Part shown: positions 31,498 to 42,222 of the stretch, in pieces
How positions within the stretch are numbered: position 1 is the stretch's first letter
How the letters are laid out: every line of letters starts with the position of its first letter
Notes under the pieces: generated by a model
What the model was told of the DNA's origin: nothing
Database searches by the model: none
What the model saw: only the letters and a program-made list of their open reading frames with translations
Made by a program: the position numbers and the translations under genes
From: an uncultured Pelagibacteraceae bacterium
Lineage (GTDB): Bacteria > Pseudomonadota > Alphaproteobacteria > Pelagibacterales > Pelagibacteraceae
Length of the DNA stretch: 62,835 nt
Reading direction: 5' to 3'
NCBI GenBank assembly: GCA_902583785.1
Contig: CACHXE010000002.1
Coordinates: 1-62,835 of the forward strand

Positions 31498-32268
31498 AAA
31501 TTATTTTTTTTACTTGGAAACTTTTCACTTATTACATCTCTTTTATACTTAATAAAAGTTTTCTCTAAAATTTGATTTAAATTTAAATATTTTTTTACAA
31601 ATTTGGGGTAAAAACCGCTCAAACCAAGCATGTCGTCTGTCACTAATATTTGCCCATCACAAAATTTTGATGATCCTATCCCAATTGTTGGTATTTTAAT
31701 TATATTTGTTATTTTTTTCGCTGTTTTTTCAGCAACACATTCCAATACTATTGAGAATGCTCCAGCCTTTTCTAATTTTTTTGACTCATTAATTAATTGC
31801 ATCTCCTCGTTTTTGCTGAGACCTTCGGGTTTAAATTTTTTTTTATACTGAGGTGTAAAGCCTATGTGACCCATAACTGGAATTCCAGATTTTACAATCT
31901 CTTTTATAATATTATGATTTTTTTTATTACTTTCCAATTTAACAGCGTCACATTTTGTTTTTTTTTAAAACTATTTTTATATTTTTTTTGGCTACACTTA
32001 TATTTTTATAAGTATTAATTGGCATATCTACAACTAATAGACTTTTTTTAATTCCTTTTTTAACTGCAATTGAATGATTAATAATAGTATCTAAGCTGAT
32101 GGATTTAGTATCTCTCATGCCATAAAAAGCTGTTGCTACCGAATCACCAACTAAAATAATATCACAATGCTTGTCTAAAATTTTTGTAATAGGCTTTGAA
32201 TATGCAGTTAAACAAACAAGTTTTTTTTTATATTTGCTATTTTTAATCTTGAGAATTTTCTTTTTCAT
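31494..32268 (-). pseudogene. panB: 3-methyl-2-oxobutanoate hydroxymethyltransferase, frameshifted (ORFs 31948-32268 and 31494-31937)
   Basis: Fragment 1 carries TAYSKPITKI...ILVGDSVATAFYG...LLVVDMP; fragment 2 carries ESNKKN...PVMGHIGFTPQ...VLECV...IPTIGIGSSKFCDGQILVTDDMLGL. Removing one A from the A9 tract (T9 at 31958-31966 on +) joins them as VLKKTKCDAVKLES. May be functional if slippage or sequencing error is involved. Confidence 0.85.
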
Positions 32269-32286
32269 TAATTTATTGATTATCTT

Positions 32287-32715
32287 TTATCTAGGTTCTA
32301 AATCTTTAAATTTTATTTTAAGCTCAGCTTGTCTTTCACAAGTTTTTATACAAATTTTTTCAAAAGTTTTGATCAATTCATCAGACCCTGTGTAGTCTGA
32401 TTTTTTTATTTTTAGTAAGGCTAGCAGAAATACAGCTTCTTCATTTTTTGGATTAAGCAATATAACAGTATTTAAGTTTTGTTCTTCCATAACATCATTT
32501 TTTTCTGTGTTAAAAATTCTTGCTAAATATAAATAGGATTTTTCATTTTTTGGATTGAAAACAATATCTTTTTCAAATTTGAACTTTGATTCTAAATATT
32601 TTTTTTCATCAAATAATTTTTTAGCTTCCATAAAGTACGTTTTTGTACTTGATGCATTTGATGTAAAAATAATTGTTACAAAAAATAGCAAAAAATAAAT
32701 TTTAATTTTACTCAT
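32287..32715 (-). CDS. TPR-containing secreted protein
   Basis: Signal peptide plus TPR-like repeats (FNPKNEKSYLYLARIF, LNPKNEEAVFLLALL). Confidence 0.55.
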   Translation of the reverse strand: MSKIKIYFLLFFVTIIFTSNASSTKTYFMEAKKLFDEKKYLESKFKFEKDIVFNPKNEKSYLYLARIFNTEKNDVMEEQNLNTVILLNPKNEEAVFLLALLKIKKSDYTGSDELIKTFEKICIKTCERQAELKIKFKDLEPR

Positions 32716-32727
32716 ATGAAGATATTA

Positions 32728-33315
32728 TTATGTACTTAATCCTGAACAATGTATATATGTTTCTCTTGATTCACTCCTGCTAGAATCAGGCTTATAAAAG
32801 TTGATTTTTTTAAAGTTTTTTTTTGCAGTTTTCTTTATTTCTTCAAAATCTTCTCCCATAAAAATTTTGGATATTAATACGCCTTTTTTATTTAATAATT
32901 GTAAAGAAAAATTAATAACGCTCAAACATAGCTCGTTGGTTCTAATGGCATCAAGATTTTTATTTCCTGTTGTATTAGAAGCCATATCAGACAAAATTAC
33001 ATCAATATTTGTATTAAAATATTTTAAAATAGATATCTTAGATTTTTCTTGTAAAAAGTCTCCAATAATGAATTTGATTCCTTTTATTTCCGTAACCTCT
33101 TTTTTATCAACGCCTAAAATTTTGCCATTTTTTACATTTTCTTTAGCAACCTGACACCATCCGCCAGGAAATGAACCTAGATCAAGTAATTTTGTACCAT
33201 TTTTCAAAAACTTAAATTTTTTGTTTAGCTCTATTAATTTAAAAGCAGATCTTGATCTATAACCTCTGTCTTTGGCTTTTTTAAAAAAATGGTCTTGATA
33301 ACTTTTGTTGTCCAT
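32728..33315 (-). CDS. rlmE: 23S rRNA 2'-O-ribose U2552 methyltransferase
   Basis: RSRSAFKLIELNKKF; LLDLGSFPGGWCQ; VLSDMASNTTG. Confidence 0.92.
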   Translation of the reverse strand: MDNKSYQDHFFKKAKDRGYRSRSAFKLIELNKKFKFLKNGTKLLDLGSFPGGWCQVAKENVKNGKILGVDKKEVTEIKGIKFIIGDFLQEKSKISILKYFNTNIDVILSDMASNTTGNKNLDAIRTNELCLSVINFSLQLLNKKGVLISKIFMGEDFEEIKKTAKKNFKKINFYKPDSSRSESRETYIHCSGLST

Positions 33316-33323
33316 TTTGAGAG

Positions 33324-34115
33324 CTACAATATATCTTGATGTTCGTCTTCTATTTCTGCCTGATTTATGGACTTAGATTTTAATTTATAATTATAAATAC
33401 CTACTGGAATTAAAGTTAAGTAAATTAAACAACATGCTGTCAGAGTCTCGAAAGTGAACTGGATAATCGACACAAAAAATAAACCTACACCTAACAAAAG
33501 AAAAATTGTCATGTTTCTTCGTATAGCTATTTTCTTAAAAGAAAATGTAGGAACTTTACTAATCAACAAAATTGAGACCAAAACCATAAAATATGGTGTG
33601 ATAACTTTTATATCAAAGAAAGCTGAAAAACTAGATAATTCAAACATTATAGGAAAAAGAATTAAGCATCCGCCTGCAGGCGATGGGATCCCTTGAAAAA
33701 AATTATTTTTCCATTCATCATTATTTTCAAATTTTGTCAAATTAAATCTAGCTAATCGAAGTACACAGCACACAGAAAATAATAAAACTATTAACCACCC
33801 AATTTTTCCAAATTTATTTAATTCCCAAAAATAAATTATAAAAGCTGGAGCTATACCAAAACTTACAAAGTCAGTTAATGAGTCTAGCTCTTTTCCAAAA
33901 TCTGAAGTTCCTTTTATGATTCTGGCTACTCTTCCATCTAAACCATCTAATATTGCAGCAACTACTAAAAATAAAACTGCAAATGTAAAATTACCATCCA
34001 TTGCAAATTTGATAGAACTAATACCTAAACAAACTCCAATCAAAGTTAATATGCTAGGCAAAATATATCTAGATTTATTTACTGATACGACTTTAAACTT
34101 ATTTTTTTTTTCCAT
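33324..34115 (-). CDS. pssA: CDP-diacylglycerol--serine O-phosphatidyltransferase
   Basis: DGLDGRVARIIKGTSDFGKELDSLTDFVSFG CDP-alcohol phosphotransferase motif. Confidence 0.93.
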   Translation of the reverse strand: MEKKNKFKVVSVNKSRYILPSILTLIGVCLGISSIKFAMDGNFTFAVLFLVVAAILDGLDGRVARIIKGTSDFGKELDSLTDFVSFGIAPAFIIYFWELNKFGKIGWLIVLLFSVCCVLRLARFNLTKFENNDEWKNNFFQGIPSPAGGCLILFPIMFELSSFSAFFDIKVITPYFMVLVSILLISKVPTFSFKKIAIRRNMTIFLLLGVGLFFVSIIQFTFETLTACCLIYLTLIPVGIYNYKLKSKSINQAEIEDEHQDIL

Positions 34116-34769
34116 TTAAAATCTCGCTATTAAACTTTCACCGGCTATAACATTTTGTCCGATTTTAACCATGGTCTTTCTTTGGTTATAGTATATATCT
34201 ACTCTGCTTCCAAATCTAATCATGCCAAGTCTTTGGCCTTGACTAACCGTTTGTGATTTTTCAGTTTGTGTAACTATTCGCCTAGCAATCAAACCGGCAA
34301 TCTGAACAACAACAATACAGTCATCAGTTTTATTATCTTTTATTTTAAAATAATTTCTCTCATTTTCTTCGCTAGCTTTATCAAGTGAGGCATTTAGAAA
34401 CTTTCCAGGTTTGTAAAAAATATCCTGTATCTGACCACTAGAAGGTGATCTGTTTACGTGACAATCAAAAATATTCATAAAGATACTAACTCTTGTAAAT
34501 TTTTTATTATCTAAGGCAAGTTCAACTGGGCCGTTTACTTCTTGAATGGCAGTAATTCTACCATCTGCAGGACTAACCAGATACGTTTCGTCATCTATAA
34601 TTTGTCTTTCTGGATCTCTGAAAAAGTAATAAACCCAAATTGTGATAAAAATAAAAACAAATCCTAAAAAGTCAGATATTGACCAGAGAATTAACGTAAG
34701 TATCGCGGATATAACTAAAAATTTATACCCTTCTTGGTGTACCTTTGGAAATATTTTATCAAGCATCAT
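34116..34769 (-). CDS. psd: phosphatidylserine decarboxylase
   Basis: VSPADGRIT; IFMNIFDCHVNRSP; RFGSRVD. Confidence 0.93.
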   Translation of the reverse strand: MMLDKIFPKVHQEGYKFLVISAILTLILWSISDFLGFVFIFITIWVYYFFRDPERQIIDDETYLVSPADGRITAIQEVNGPVELALDNKKFTRVSIFMNIFDCHVNRSPSSGQIQDIFYKPGKFLNASLDKASEENERNYFKIKDNKTDDCIVVVQIAGLIARRIVTQTEKSQTVSQGQRLGMIRFGSRVDIYYNQRKTMVKIGQNVIAGESLIARF

Positions 34770-34775
34770 AACTTA

Positions 34776-34827
34776 TAATTTGATAATCTATGGGTAATAT
34801 GTATAAAAATCCTTAATTATCAAATTA
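34776..34827. repeat. perfect 12-bp inverted repeat, 28-nt spacer, in the psd-icd divergent intergenic region
   Basis: TAATTTGATAAT (34776-34787) and ATTATCAAATTA (34816-34827). Confidence 0.85.
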
Positions 34828-34836
34828 AATTTTTTT

Positions 34837-36051
34837 ATGGCAAGAATAAAAGTAAAAAACCCAGTAGTTGAGCTCGATGGCGATGAAATGACCCGTATAA
34901 TTTGGTCATTTATTAAAGGCAAGTTTATAAAGCCTTATTTGGATATTGAACTTAAATACTTCGATCTGGGAATGGAGAATAGAGATAAGACTGATGATCA
35001 AGTAACAATTGACTCCGCAAAGGCAATTCAAAAGTTTGGGGCTGGAGTTAAGTGCGCAACCATAACTCCAGATGAAGCTCGTGTTAAAGAATTTAAATTA
35101 AAAAAAATGTGGAGATCGCCAAATGGAACAATAAGAAATATAGTTGGTGGAACAATTTTTAGAGAACCAATAATTTGTAAAAATGTTCCTAGATTAGTGC
35201 CTCATTGGACGGATAGCGTTATAGTTGGAAGACATGCTTTTGGAGATCAATATAAAGCAACAGATTTTAAAGTTCCTGGAAAAGGTAAAATGACGATTAA
35301 ATGGGAATCGGAAGATAAAAAAAATAAAATTGAACATGAAGTATATGATTTTAATGGACCCGGTGTAGCACTCTCTATGTATAACTTGGACGACTCTATA
35401 AAAGATTTCGCGAGAGCATGTATGAATTATGGTCTACTAAGAAAGTGGCCTGTTTATTTCTCAACAAAGAACACGATTTTAAAATCATATGATGGAAGAT
35501 TTAAAGATATTTTTGAGGAAATTTTTCAAAAAGAATTTAAGAAAAAGTTTGATGATGCGGGTATTACTTATGAACATAGATTAATAGACGATATGGTAGC
35601 TTGTGCCATGAAGTGGAGTGGAAAATATATTTGGGCATGCAAAAATTATGATGGGGATGTCCAATCAGATACGGTTGCGCAAGGATACGGTTCGCTTGGA
35701 TTAATGACAAGTGTATTAAGAACCCCTGACGGTAAAATAGCTGAGGCTGAAGCAGCACATGGGACAGTCACAAGGCATTATAGGCAACACCAAGAAGGTA
35801 AGGAAACTTCTACTAATCCAATTGCATCTATTTTTGCTTGGACTAGGGGTTTGGCTCATAGAGGTCAATTAGATGGAAATAAGGAATTAATTAAATTTTC
35901 AAACACACTTGAAAAAGTTTGTGTAGAAACAGTTGAGAGTGGTAACATGACAAAAGATTTAGCAATTCTTATTAGTAAAGATCAAAAATTTTTAACAACA
36001 AATCAATTTTTAGAAGCAATAAACTCAAATCTTAAAAAGAAACTTAACTAA
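34837..36051 (+). CDS. icd: NADP-dependent isocitrate dehydrogenase
   Basis: [46 protein letters not shown]. Confidence 0.95.
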   Translation: MARIKVKNPVVELDGDEMTRIIWSFIKGKFIKPYLDIELKYFDLGMENRDKTDDQVTIDSAKAIQKFGAGVKCATITPDEARVKEFKLKKMWRSPNGTIRNIVGGTIFREPIICKNVPRLVPHWTDSVIVGRHAFGDQYKATDFKVPGKGKMTIKWESEDKKNKIEHEVYDFNGPGVALSMYNLDDSIKDFARACMNYGLLRKWPVYFSTKNTILKSYDGRFKDIFEEIFQKEFKKKFDDAGITYEHRLIDDMVACAMKWSGKYIWACKNYDGDVQSDTVAQGYGSLGLMTSVLRTPDGKIAEAEAAHGTVTRHYRQHQEGKETSTNPIASIFAWTRGLAHRGQLDGNKELIKFSNTLEKVCVETVESGNMTKDLAILISKDQKFLTTNQFLEAINSNLKKKLN

Positions 36052-38719
36052 TTTTTTCACTTAAGGCTTTAAAGGCTTTTTCAATACTATCTTTTTTAGA
36101 TCCACCTGCCTGGGCAAAATCTTTTCTACCTCCCCCACCTTTTCCTCCAAGAACTTCTGAAGCTATTTTTACAAGCATTACAGCGTCATATTTTTTTGTT
36201 AATTCACTTGTTACACCTACTGCAACTCCAACTTTTCCTTCAAAAGTTGAAATACCCGCAACAATGCCTTGTTTAATATCCTTTTTACCTTGATCAATTA
36301 TGCTCCTAAGTTCTTTAGGAGGAAAATCTGTTAGAACTTGCTGTCTAAAAATAAATGACCCCATTTTTTTATCTTTAATAACGTTTTTGTTTTTATCTTT
36401 TATAACACTTTGTATTTTAATTTTTTGCAACTGTTTGTTAAGGTTTTTTAAATTTTCAGATAATTCTAAATTTTCTTTATAATTAGGTTTAATTTTATAT
36501 GATGAAAGCTCTTTTTTAATTGTATTGATCTGATCATTTATATTTTTTTCTTTTACAGACTTATTCTGTTTAAGCGATTTTTCATAATCTTCTAGCTGCT
36601 TATCTCTTAAAGCTTCTACCCTTCTTATTCCTGAAGCAATTGAAGATTGACTTATCACTTTAAACTTTCCAACTTCCTTTGTATTTTTAACATGAGTTCC
36701 ACCACATAGCTCCGTAGAAAAAAAACTATTATTTTCTTTTCCCATAAATACTACTCTGACCTCTTCGCCATATTTTTCACCAAATAGAGCGAGGGCACCC
36801 ATGGTTACTGCTTCTTTTGGCGTCATAATTCTAGTTTGGACATCTGTTGATCCTTGGACTATTTCATTAACAAATTTGTTTATTTTTTGCATTTCATCTT
36901 TTTCAATTGGTTTATTGTGGCTAAAATCAAATCTAAGTCTATCAGGACTTACCAGTGAGCCTTTTTGAGTAACATGTTTGCCTAAAGTTCTTCTTAAAGA
37001 CTCGTGTAACAAATGTGTAGCTGAATGATTAGCTCTAGAATTACTCCTTTTATTTACATCAATTTCTAAGTTTACACTTTGACCGATTTTAATTGATCCT
37101 TTTTCAACTTTTCCTGTATGAACATAAAGATCGCCCATTTTTTTTTGAGTATCTTTTATTTTTATTTTACAGTCAGAGCTATAAATAATACCTTGATCAC
37201 CAACTTGACCTCCGGACTCACCATAAAAAGGTGTTTGATTAGTTATAATCTCAATTTCCTCTCCTGTTTTTGCACTATTTACGAATTCATTATCTTTTGA
37301 TATTTTTAAAATTATTCCTTCAGCTTTATCAAATTCGTATCCCAAAAATTCTGTTGGATTTAGCTCTTCTCTTACTTTAAACCATTTTTCTTCGACAGAT
37401 TTATCGCCAGAACCTTTCCAGCTAGCTCGAGCCAGTTCTTTGCTTTTTTCCATTTCTTTATCGAATGCATTGGTATCAATTTTGATATTTTTATTTTTTA
37501 AAATATCGGCAGTTAAATCTAATGGAAAACCATAGGTATCATAAAGTTTAAAAGCTACTTCTCCTGGCAAGATATTAGTTTTAACTTTTTCTAAATTTTG
37601 GTTTAATATTCTCATTCCCCTATCTAAAAGTGATGAAAATTTTTCTTCTTCGTTTTTTAATGTTTCAATAATTAAATCTTTTCCTCTTTCAAGTTCAGGG
37701 TAACTTTGTGACATTTCATTTAATAGAACATCAAATAATTTAAAGAATATCGGATTTTTACTCCCAAGTGTATGTGCGTGCCGCATGCCTCTTCTCATAA
37801 TTCGTCTTAGGACATATCCACGACCTTCGTTTGATGGCAAAACACCTTCGGCTATTAAGAAGCTGCTAGCTCTAAGGTGATCCGCAATCACTCTATGACT
37901 TGCTATAGTTTCTTTATCTATTTTAGTTTTGGTAATTTCTGATGATGCATTCATTAATTTTTTAAAATGATCAATACTATAATTGTCGTGTGTTCCTTGA
38001 AGAACTGCTGCTATTCTTTCTAACCCCATTCCCGTATCAACTGATGGTTTGGGTAAATCTAATCTTCTACCTTTTGAAACTTGCTCAAATTGCATAAATA
38101 CTAGATTCCAAATTTCAATAAATCTATCTCCATCTTGATCTAAACTTCCTGGAGGCCCACCTTTAAGCTTGTCACCATGATCATAGAATATCTCTGAGCA
38201 AGGACCACATGGTCCTGTTTCACCCATAGACCAGAAATTATCTGAGGTCGAAATCTTTACAATTTTACTTTCGGGTAATCCAGCTACCTTCTTCCACAAT
38301 TTAAGAGCTTCTTCGTCTTCAGAGTATACAGTGGCAGATAGTTTATCTTTTGGAATACCAAAATCCTTTGTCAATAGTTCCCAGGCATAATAGATGGCTT
38401 TTTCTTTAAAATAATCTCCAAATGAAAAATTTCCTAGCATTTCAAAAAATGTATGATGTCTAGGTGTATAACCAACGTTTTCTAGGTCATTATGCTTACC
38501 GCCAGCTCTGATACATTTTTGAGATGTAGCCGCCGTTTTAAAAGGTTTTTTTTCTAATCCAGTAAAGACATTTTTAAATTGAACCATCCCAGAGTTTGTG
38601 AACATTAACGTTGGATCGTTATTTGGAACAATGTTACTAGAATCTACTTTTTGGTGTTCATTTCTAGAAAAATAATCAAGAAACTGCTTCCTGATTTCGC
38701 TCATTAAAATACGGCTCAT
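36044..38719 (-). CDS. alaS: alanine--tRNA ligase
   Basis: [37 protein letters not shown]; internal ATG (MSEIRKQF) is probably the true start. Confidence 0.97.
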   Translation of the reverse strand: MSRILMSEIRKQFLDYFSRNEHQKVDSSNIVPNNDPTLMFTNSGMVQFKNVFTGLEKKPFKTAATSQKCIRAGGKHNDLENVGYTPRHHTFFEMLGNFSFGDYFKEKAIYYAWELLTKDFGIPKDKLSATVYSEDEEALKLWKKVAGLPESKIVKISTSDNFWSMGETGPCGPCSEIFYDHGDKLKGGPPGSLDQDGDRFIEIWNLVFMQFEQVSKGRRLDLPKPSVDTGMGLERIAAVLQGTHDNYSIDHFKKLMNASSEITKTKIDKETIASHRVIADHLRASSFLIAEGVLPSNEGRGYVLRRIMRRGMRHAHTLGSKNPIFFKLFDVLLNEMSQSYPELERGKDLIIETLKNEEEKFSSLLDRGMRILNQNLEKVKTNILPGEVAFKLYDTYGFPLDLTADILKNKNIKIDTNAFDKEMEKSKELARASWKGSGDKSVEEKWFKVREELNPTEFLGYEFDKAEGIILKISKDNEFVNSAKTGEEIEIITNQTPFYGESGGQVGDQGIIYSSDCKIKIKDTQKKMGDLYVHTGKVEKGSIKIGQSVNLEIDVNKRSNSRANHSATHLLHESLRRTLGKHVTQKGSLVSPDRLRFDFSHNKPIEKDEMQKINKFVNEIVQGSTDVQTRIMTPKEAVTMGALALFGEKYGEEVRVVFMGKENNSFFSTELCGGTHVKNTKEVGKFKVISQSSIASGIRRVEALRDKQLEDYEKSLKQNKSVKEKNINDQINTIKKELSSYKIKPNYKENLELSENLKNLNKQLQKIKIQSVIKDKNKNVIKDKKMGSFIFRQQVLTDFPPKELRSIIDQGKKDIKQGIVAGISTFEGKVGVAVGVTSELTKKYDAVMLVKIASEVLGGKGGGGRKDFAQAGGSKKDSIEKAFKALSEKIS

Positions 38720-38768
38720 ATATCTATTAAATACAGATATTTTATTTATTGTCTATAACAAGAAAACC

Positions 38769-38796
38769 CACGAAAGGTGCGGGGGCACCTTTCGTG
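38769..38796 (-). terminator. GC-rich hairpin terminator downstream of recA
   Basis: CACGAAAGGTGC / GCACCTTTCGTG: 12-bp perfect stem, 4-nt loop, then GGGTTTTC on the minus strand. Confidence 0.7.
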
Positions 38797-38818
38797 TAGA
38801 GAGTATTATAGAAAATCG

Positions 38819-39934
38819 TTATTTTTCCGTTTGTTTGTCTGTCTGTTTATCTGTTTGTTTTTCTTTGGGGGTCGGATTCCCTTCAATCTTTTTGGATATT
38901 AAGCCCGCTTTGGTTCTAATTGCTAACTCTATTTCTTGTGCAATTTTTGGATTTTTTTCTAAAAAAATCTTAGCATTTTCTCTGCCCTGACCTATTTTTT
39001 CACCTTTATAAGCATACCAAGCTCCAGATTTTTCTACTACATCTGCTTTTGAACCAAGATCAATTAGTTCACCTGATTTACTTATTCCTCTTCCATACAT
39101 CAAATCAAATTCTACCATTTTAAATGGTGGAGCTACCTTGTTTTTAACAACTTTTACACGTGTGCTGTTACCTATAATTTGATCTTTTTCTTTAATAGCT
39201 CCTATTCTCCTAATGTCCATTCTAACTGATGAATAAAACTTAAGAGCGTTTCCGCCTGATGTTGTTTCTGGATTACCAAACATAACACCAATCTTCATTC
39301 TGATTTGATTAATAAAAATGACCATTGTGTTTGATTTTGATATTGAGCCAGTTAATTTTCTAAGAGCTTGACTCATTAGCCTTGATTGTAAGCCAACATG
39401 ATGATCTCCCATTTCTCCTTCTAATTCTGCTTTAGGAGTTAATGCAGCAACTGAGTCAACAACCAAAACCGACAACGATCCTGATTTGATTAACGTATCA
39501 GCAATTTCAAGTGCTTGTTCACCAGTATCTGGTTGAGAAATTAACAACTCGTCAGTTTTAACGCCCAACTTCTTTGCATAAACTGGGTCTAGAGCATGTT
39601 CTGCATCAACAAAACCACAAATTCCACCAGTTTTTTGAGCTTCTGCTACAACTTGCAAAGCTAATGTTGTTTTTCCAGAGGACTCTGGACCATAAATTTC
39701 TATTACTCTACCTTTTGGTAATCCTCCGATACCAAGAGCTAAATCCAAACTTAAAGATCCTGTAGAAATAGATTCAACATCCATGGCTTGTTGTTGACCA
39801 AGGCGCATTATGGAGCCTTTACCGAAATTGTCATCAATTTGACTAATAGCGGCGTTTAATGCTTTGTTTTTTTCCTTAATTTCCTGTTCTTTTTTAGTAT
39901 CTGGCTTAACTACTTTTAAATTATTTTTAGTCAT
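38819..39934 (-). CDS. recA: recombinase A
   Basis: [58 protein letters not shown]. Confidence 0.98.
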   Translation of the reverse strand: MTKNNLKVVKPDTKKEQEIKEKNKALNAAISQIDDNFGKGSIMRLGQQQAMDVESISTGSLSLDLALGIGGLPKGRVIEIYGPESSGKTTLALQVVAEAQKTGGICGFVDAEHALDPVYAKKLGVKTDELLISQPDTGEQALEIADTLIKSGSLSVLVVDSVAALTPKAELEGEMGDHHVGLQSRLMSQALRKLTGSISKSNTMVIFINQIRMKIGVMFGNPETTSGGNALKFYSSVRMDIRRIGAIKEKDQIIGNSTRVKVVKNKVAPPFKMVEFDLMYGRGISKSGELIDLGSKADVVEKSGAWYAYKGEKIGQGRENAKIFLEKNPKIAQEIELAIRTKAGLISKKIEGNPTPKEKQTDKQTDKQTEK

Positions 39935-39974
39935 ATTTTTTCCTTTTTTTTAATTACGAATCAGTGATTTAAAT

Positions 39975-39989
39975 GTACACATTTTGTTC
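39975..39989. promoter_or_regulatory. imperfect LexA-like motif GTAC-N7-GTTC upstream of recA
   Basis: GTACACATTTTGTTC: one mismatch to alphaproteobacterial GTTC-N7-GTTC; about 40 nt upstream of recA ATG. Confidence 0.45.
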
Positions 39990-40019
39990 TTTTAATCAAT
40001 ATTAAAATAGTGTAAAGAT

Positions 40020-41312
40020 TTATTTAATATTATCTAAATAAAGATCGCCAATAGATGCTAGTAAATTAAAGTGTGCTATTGCGAGGTTCTTTTGGGCTTT
40101 TGCATAACTAGTTCTAGCATCTAAAAGAAGAGTTCTTGATTGAATAACTTCAAGAGTAGTTCTTTTATTTCCAGTTTCATATTCAAGAGTAATACCCTCA
40201 TTTGCTATTTCTGCTGCTTTTAATTGAGCACTAGTAGCATCCAAAACACCTTTTGATGCTTTGTATGTTGTCCAAGCATTAGCTGTGTCGATCTTGACTT
40301 GGTCTAAAACATCATCAAAAATAAGTTGTTTTTCTTTAACTATAAACTTTGCTTTTTTTACAGATGATATCTGCTTTCCGCCCTTAAAGATTGGCCAAGT
40401 AACTGTTGCTTTAACTTCTTCTTGTTCCCTTTCATCTACAGTGGTGCTTAAATCCTCATTTTTCTTCCGAGAGTAGGAAATTTTAGCCGAAGGCGCTAAA
40501 TCTCCTCTGGCAACAAATAACTCTTTTTTAGCTATTTCTAAGTCAATTTTTGCTAGATTTAATCGTGGGTTTATTTGTTCAGAAATTGCAGTAGCAGTAC
40601 TCAAACTAGTTGGTATTTTTAAATTAGGGAAGAATGATAAGTCTATTTCCTCTGGAGCTTTTGAGCCAATAATCTTTTGAAAGCTTTTTTTTCCTGAAAT
40701 GAGTTCATTTGTAGCTGTAATTAAGTTTGCTTGGGCCCCGGCCAGTGAAGATTCTGACTGGGCAAAATCAGTAAGGCTAATTTCTCCTCTTTCTAATCTA
40801 GCCCTATCACTTTCAACTTGTCTTTCAAAAAGTTCAACGTTTGACTGGTTAAATTCCAAGTTTTTAAAGTTATAAGCTAAAGTATAATAAGCCTTTGCTG
40901 CACTTAATAGCACTTCTTGCTCAAGCTTATTAAGTTCGAATTTTGCGTATTCAAGTTCTAGCTTGGATTTTTGTAAACTATTATAGTTGCCAAACCCATC
41001 GAAAACCTTTTGCTCAATTAAAACTGATCTACTTTTAGGTGTAGAATCTGTATCTGATAAAGTTTCGCCAGATTGATTGATTCTATCAGTATCTTTTTGA
41101 GTGGATGTGTCTCCGGATAATGTTATTGATGGCAAAAATTCACCCCTAGAAATATTTACGTCTTGTTTTGCTGACTCTAGACTAGCTCTCTCAGCATTGA
41201 TTTTTGAGTTGTTTTTGAAAGCGGATGATAAAGTGTCAATTAAATTATCTGCATACAGATTTTTAGATGAAAGATAATAAAATACAAATAATATAAAAAT
41301 TTTCTTTAACAT
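40020..41312 (-). CDS. tolC: TolC family outer membrane protein
   Basis: 430 aa; signal peptide; coiled-coil OEP repeats. Confidence 0.85.
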   Translation of the reverse strand: MLKKIFILFVFYYLSSKNLYADNLIDTLSSAFKNNSKINAERASLESAKQDVNISRGEFLPSITLSGDTSTQKDTDRINQSGETLSDTDSTPKSRSVLIEQKVFDGFGNYNSLQKSKLELEYAKFELNKLEQEVLLSAAKAYYTLAYNFKNLEFNQSNVELFERQVESDRARLERGEISLTDFAQSESSLAGAQANLITATNELISGKKSFQKIIGSKAPEEIDLSFFPNLKIPTSLSTATAISEQINPRLNLAKIDLEIAKKELFVARGDLAPSAKISYSRKKNEDLSTTVDEREQEEVKATVTWPIFKGGKQISSVKKAKFIVKEKQLIFDDVLDQVKIDTANAWTTYKASKGVLDATSAQLKAAEIANEGITLEYETGNKRTTLEVIQSRTLLLDARTSYAKAQKNLAIAHFNLLASIGDLYLDNIK

Positions 41313-41313
41313 T

Positions 41314-42222
41314 TCAATTAATTTTCATTTTTCTTGATCTATGACTTTTATCTAAAAAAATAGTTAAATCCGATATAGCCGAGAAGTTTTTCATCATATG
41401 CCTAGTTATTCTTTCATAAAACATTATAAACTTTTTAATTTGAGATTTTGACATAGTATTTTTACTCTTTGATGTCAATTTCAACTTTTGCTCCTGGGTC
41501 CATCGCCACTCCAATATACGATTAAAATAGGGAGCTTTTAGATATACCAACTTATCAATTCTATTAAAAAGTTTTTTATACTGGTTTTTAAGCAAATTGT
41601 TTACCGTTTTTCTCCATTTAATATCTGGGTCATATTTCCTCTCAATAAAATTTAATGGTTTTTTAATTTCATAATTACTTTGATGTTTAGCACCAATACA
41701 CCATCCTTCAAAAATTATTAAATGAGGGCGCTTTGTAATTTTTTGCCATTTGTTTTTCATAAATCTATCATCTATTGCCTTGTTAAATCTTGGGATATAT
41801 ACAGTTTTGAATTTTCGTTTTTTTAATTTTTTTATCGTTTGATTTATTAAATTTAGATCATGTGTACCTGGCACTCCCCTTGTTAAAAATAAAGGATGAA
41901 CTACTTTTGACATTTTTATTCTCTCCTTTTTTGTTTTATAAAAGTCGTCTATAGAAAAAATACATAAATTTAAACCATATTTTTTTTTTAAAATAAGTTT
42001 TAGAATTCCAGTAATAGTACTTTTCCCAGCACCTTGCCCCCCTGATAATCCTATAATTTTAATTTTATTGTCTTTTTTGTATATTGAATAAAGCCATTGA
42101 GAAAGAGGTAAATAAAAAGTATTTAGCTTTCCTATTTTATCAACTATAGGTTTTCCAGCAACCTCGTATTTTTTTAAAAATTTTAAATATTCACTTTTTA
42201 TCATGCGGATGGTTTTCACCAT
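41314..42222 (-). CDS. P-loop kinase, D-glycerate 3-kinase (GLYK)-like
   Basis: GLSGGQGAGKSTI Walker A; FSIDDFYKTKKER; RGVPGTHD; FEGWCIG. Confidence 0.75.
   Translation of the reverse strand: MVKTIRMIKSEYLKFLKKYEVAGKPIVDKIGKLNTFYLPLSQWLYSIYKKDNKIKIIGLSGGQGAGKSTITGILKLILKKKYGLNLCIFSIDDFYKTKKERIKMSKVVHPLFLTRGVPGTHDLNLINQTIKKLKKRKFKTVYIPRFNKAIDDRFMKNKWQKITKRPHLIIFEGWCIGAKHQSNYEIKKPLNFIERKYDPDIKWRKTVNNLLKNQYKKLFNRIDKLVYLKAPYFNRILEWRWTQEQKLKLTSKSKNTMSKSQIKKFIMFYERITRHMMKNFSAISDLTIFLDKSHRSRKMKIN

Noticed and set aside
31494-32268. Two independent genes in the panB region
   Set aside because: Both fragments align consecutively to one PanB, and a single-base change in a homopolymer joins them.
38819-38863. 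CRISPR-like or mobile repeat
   Set aside because: It is a short in-frame tandem repeat in the recA 3' end with no spacers.
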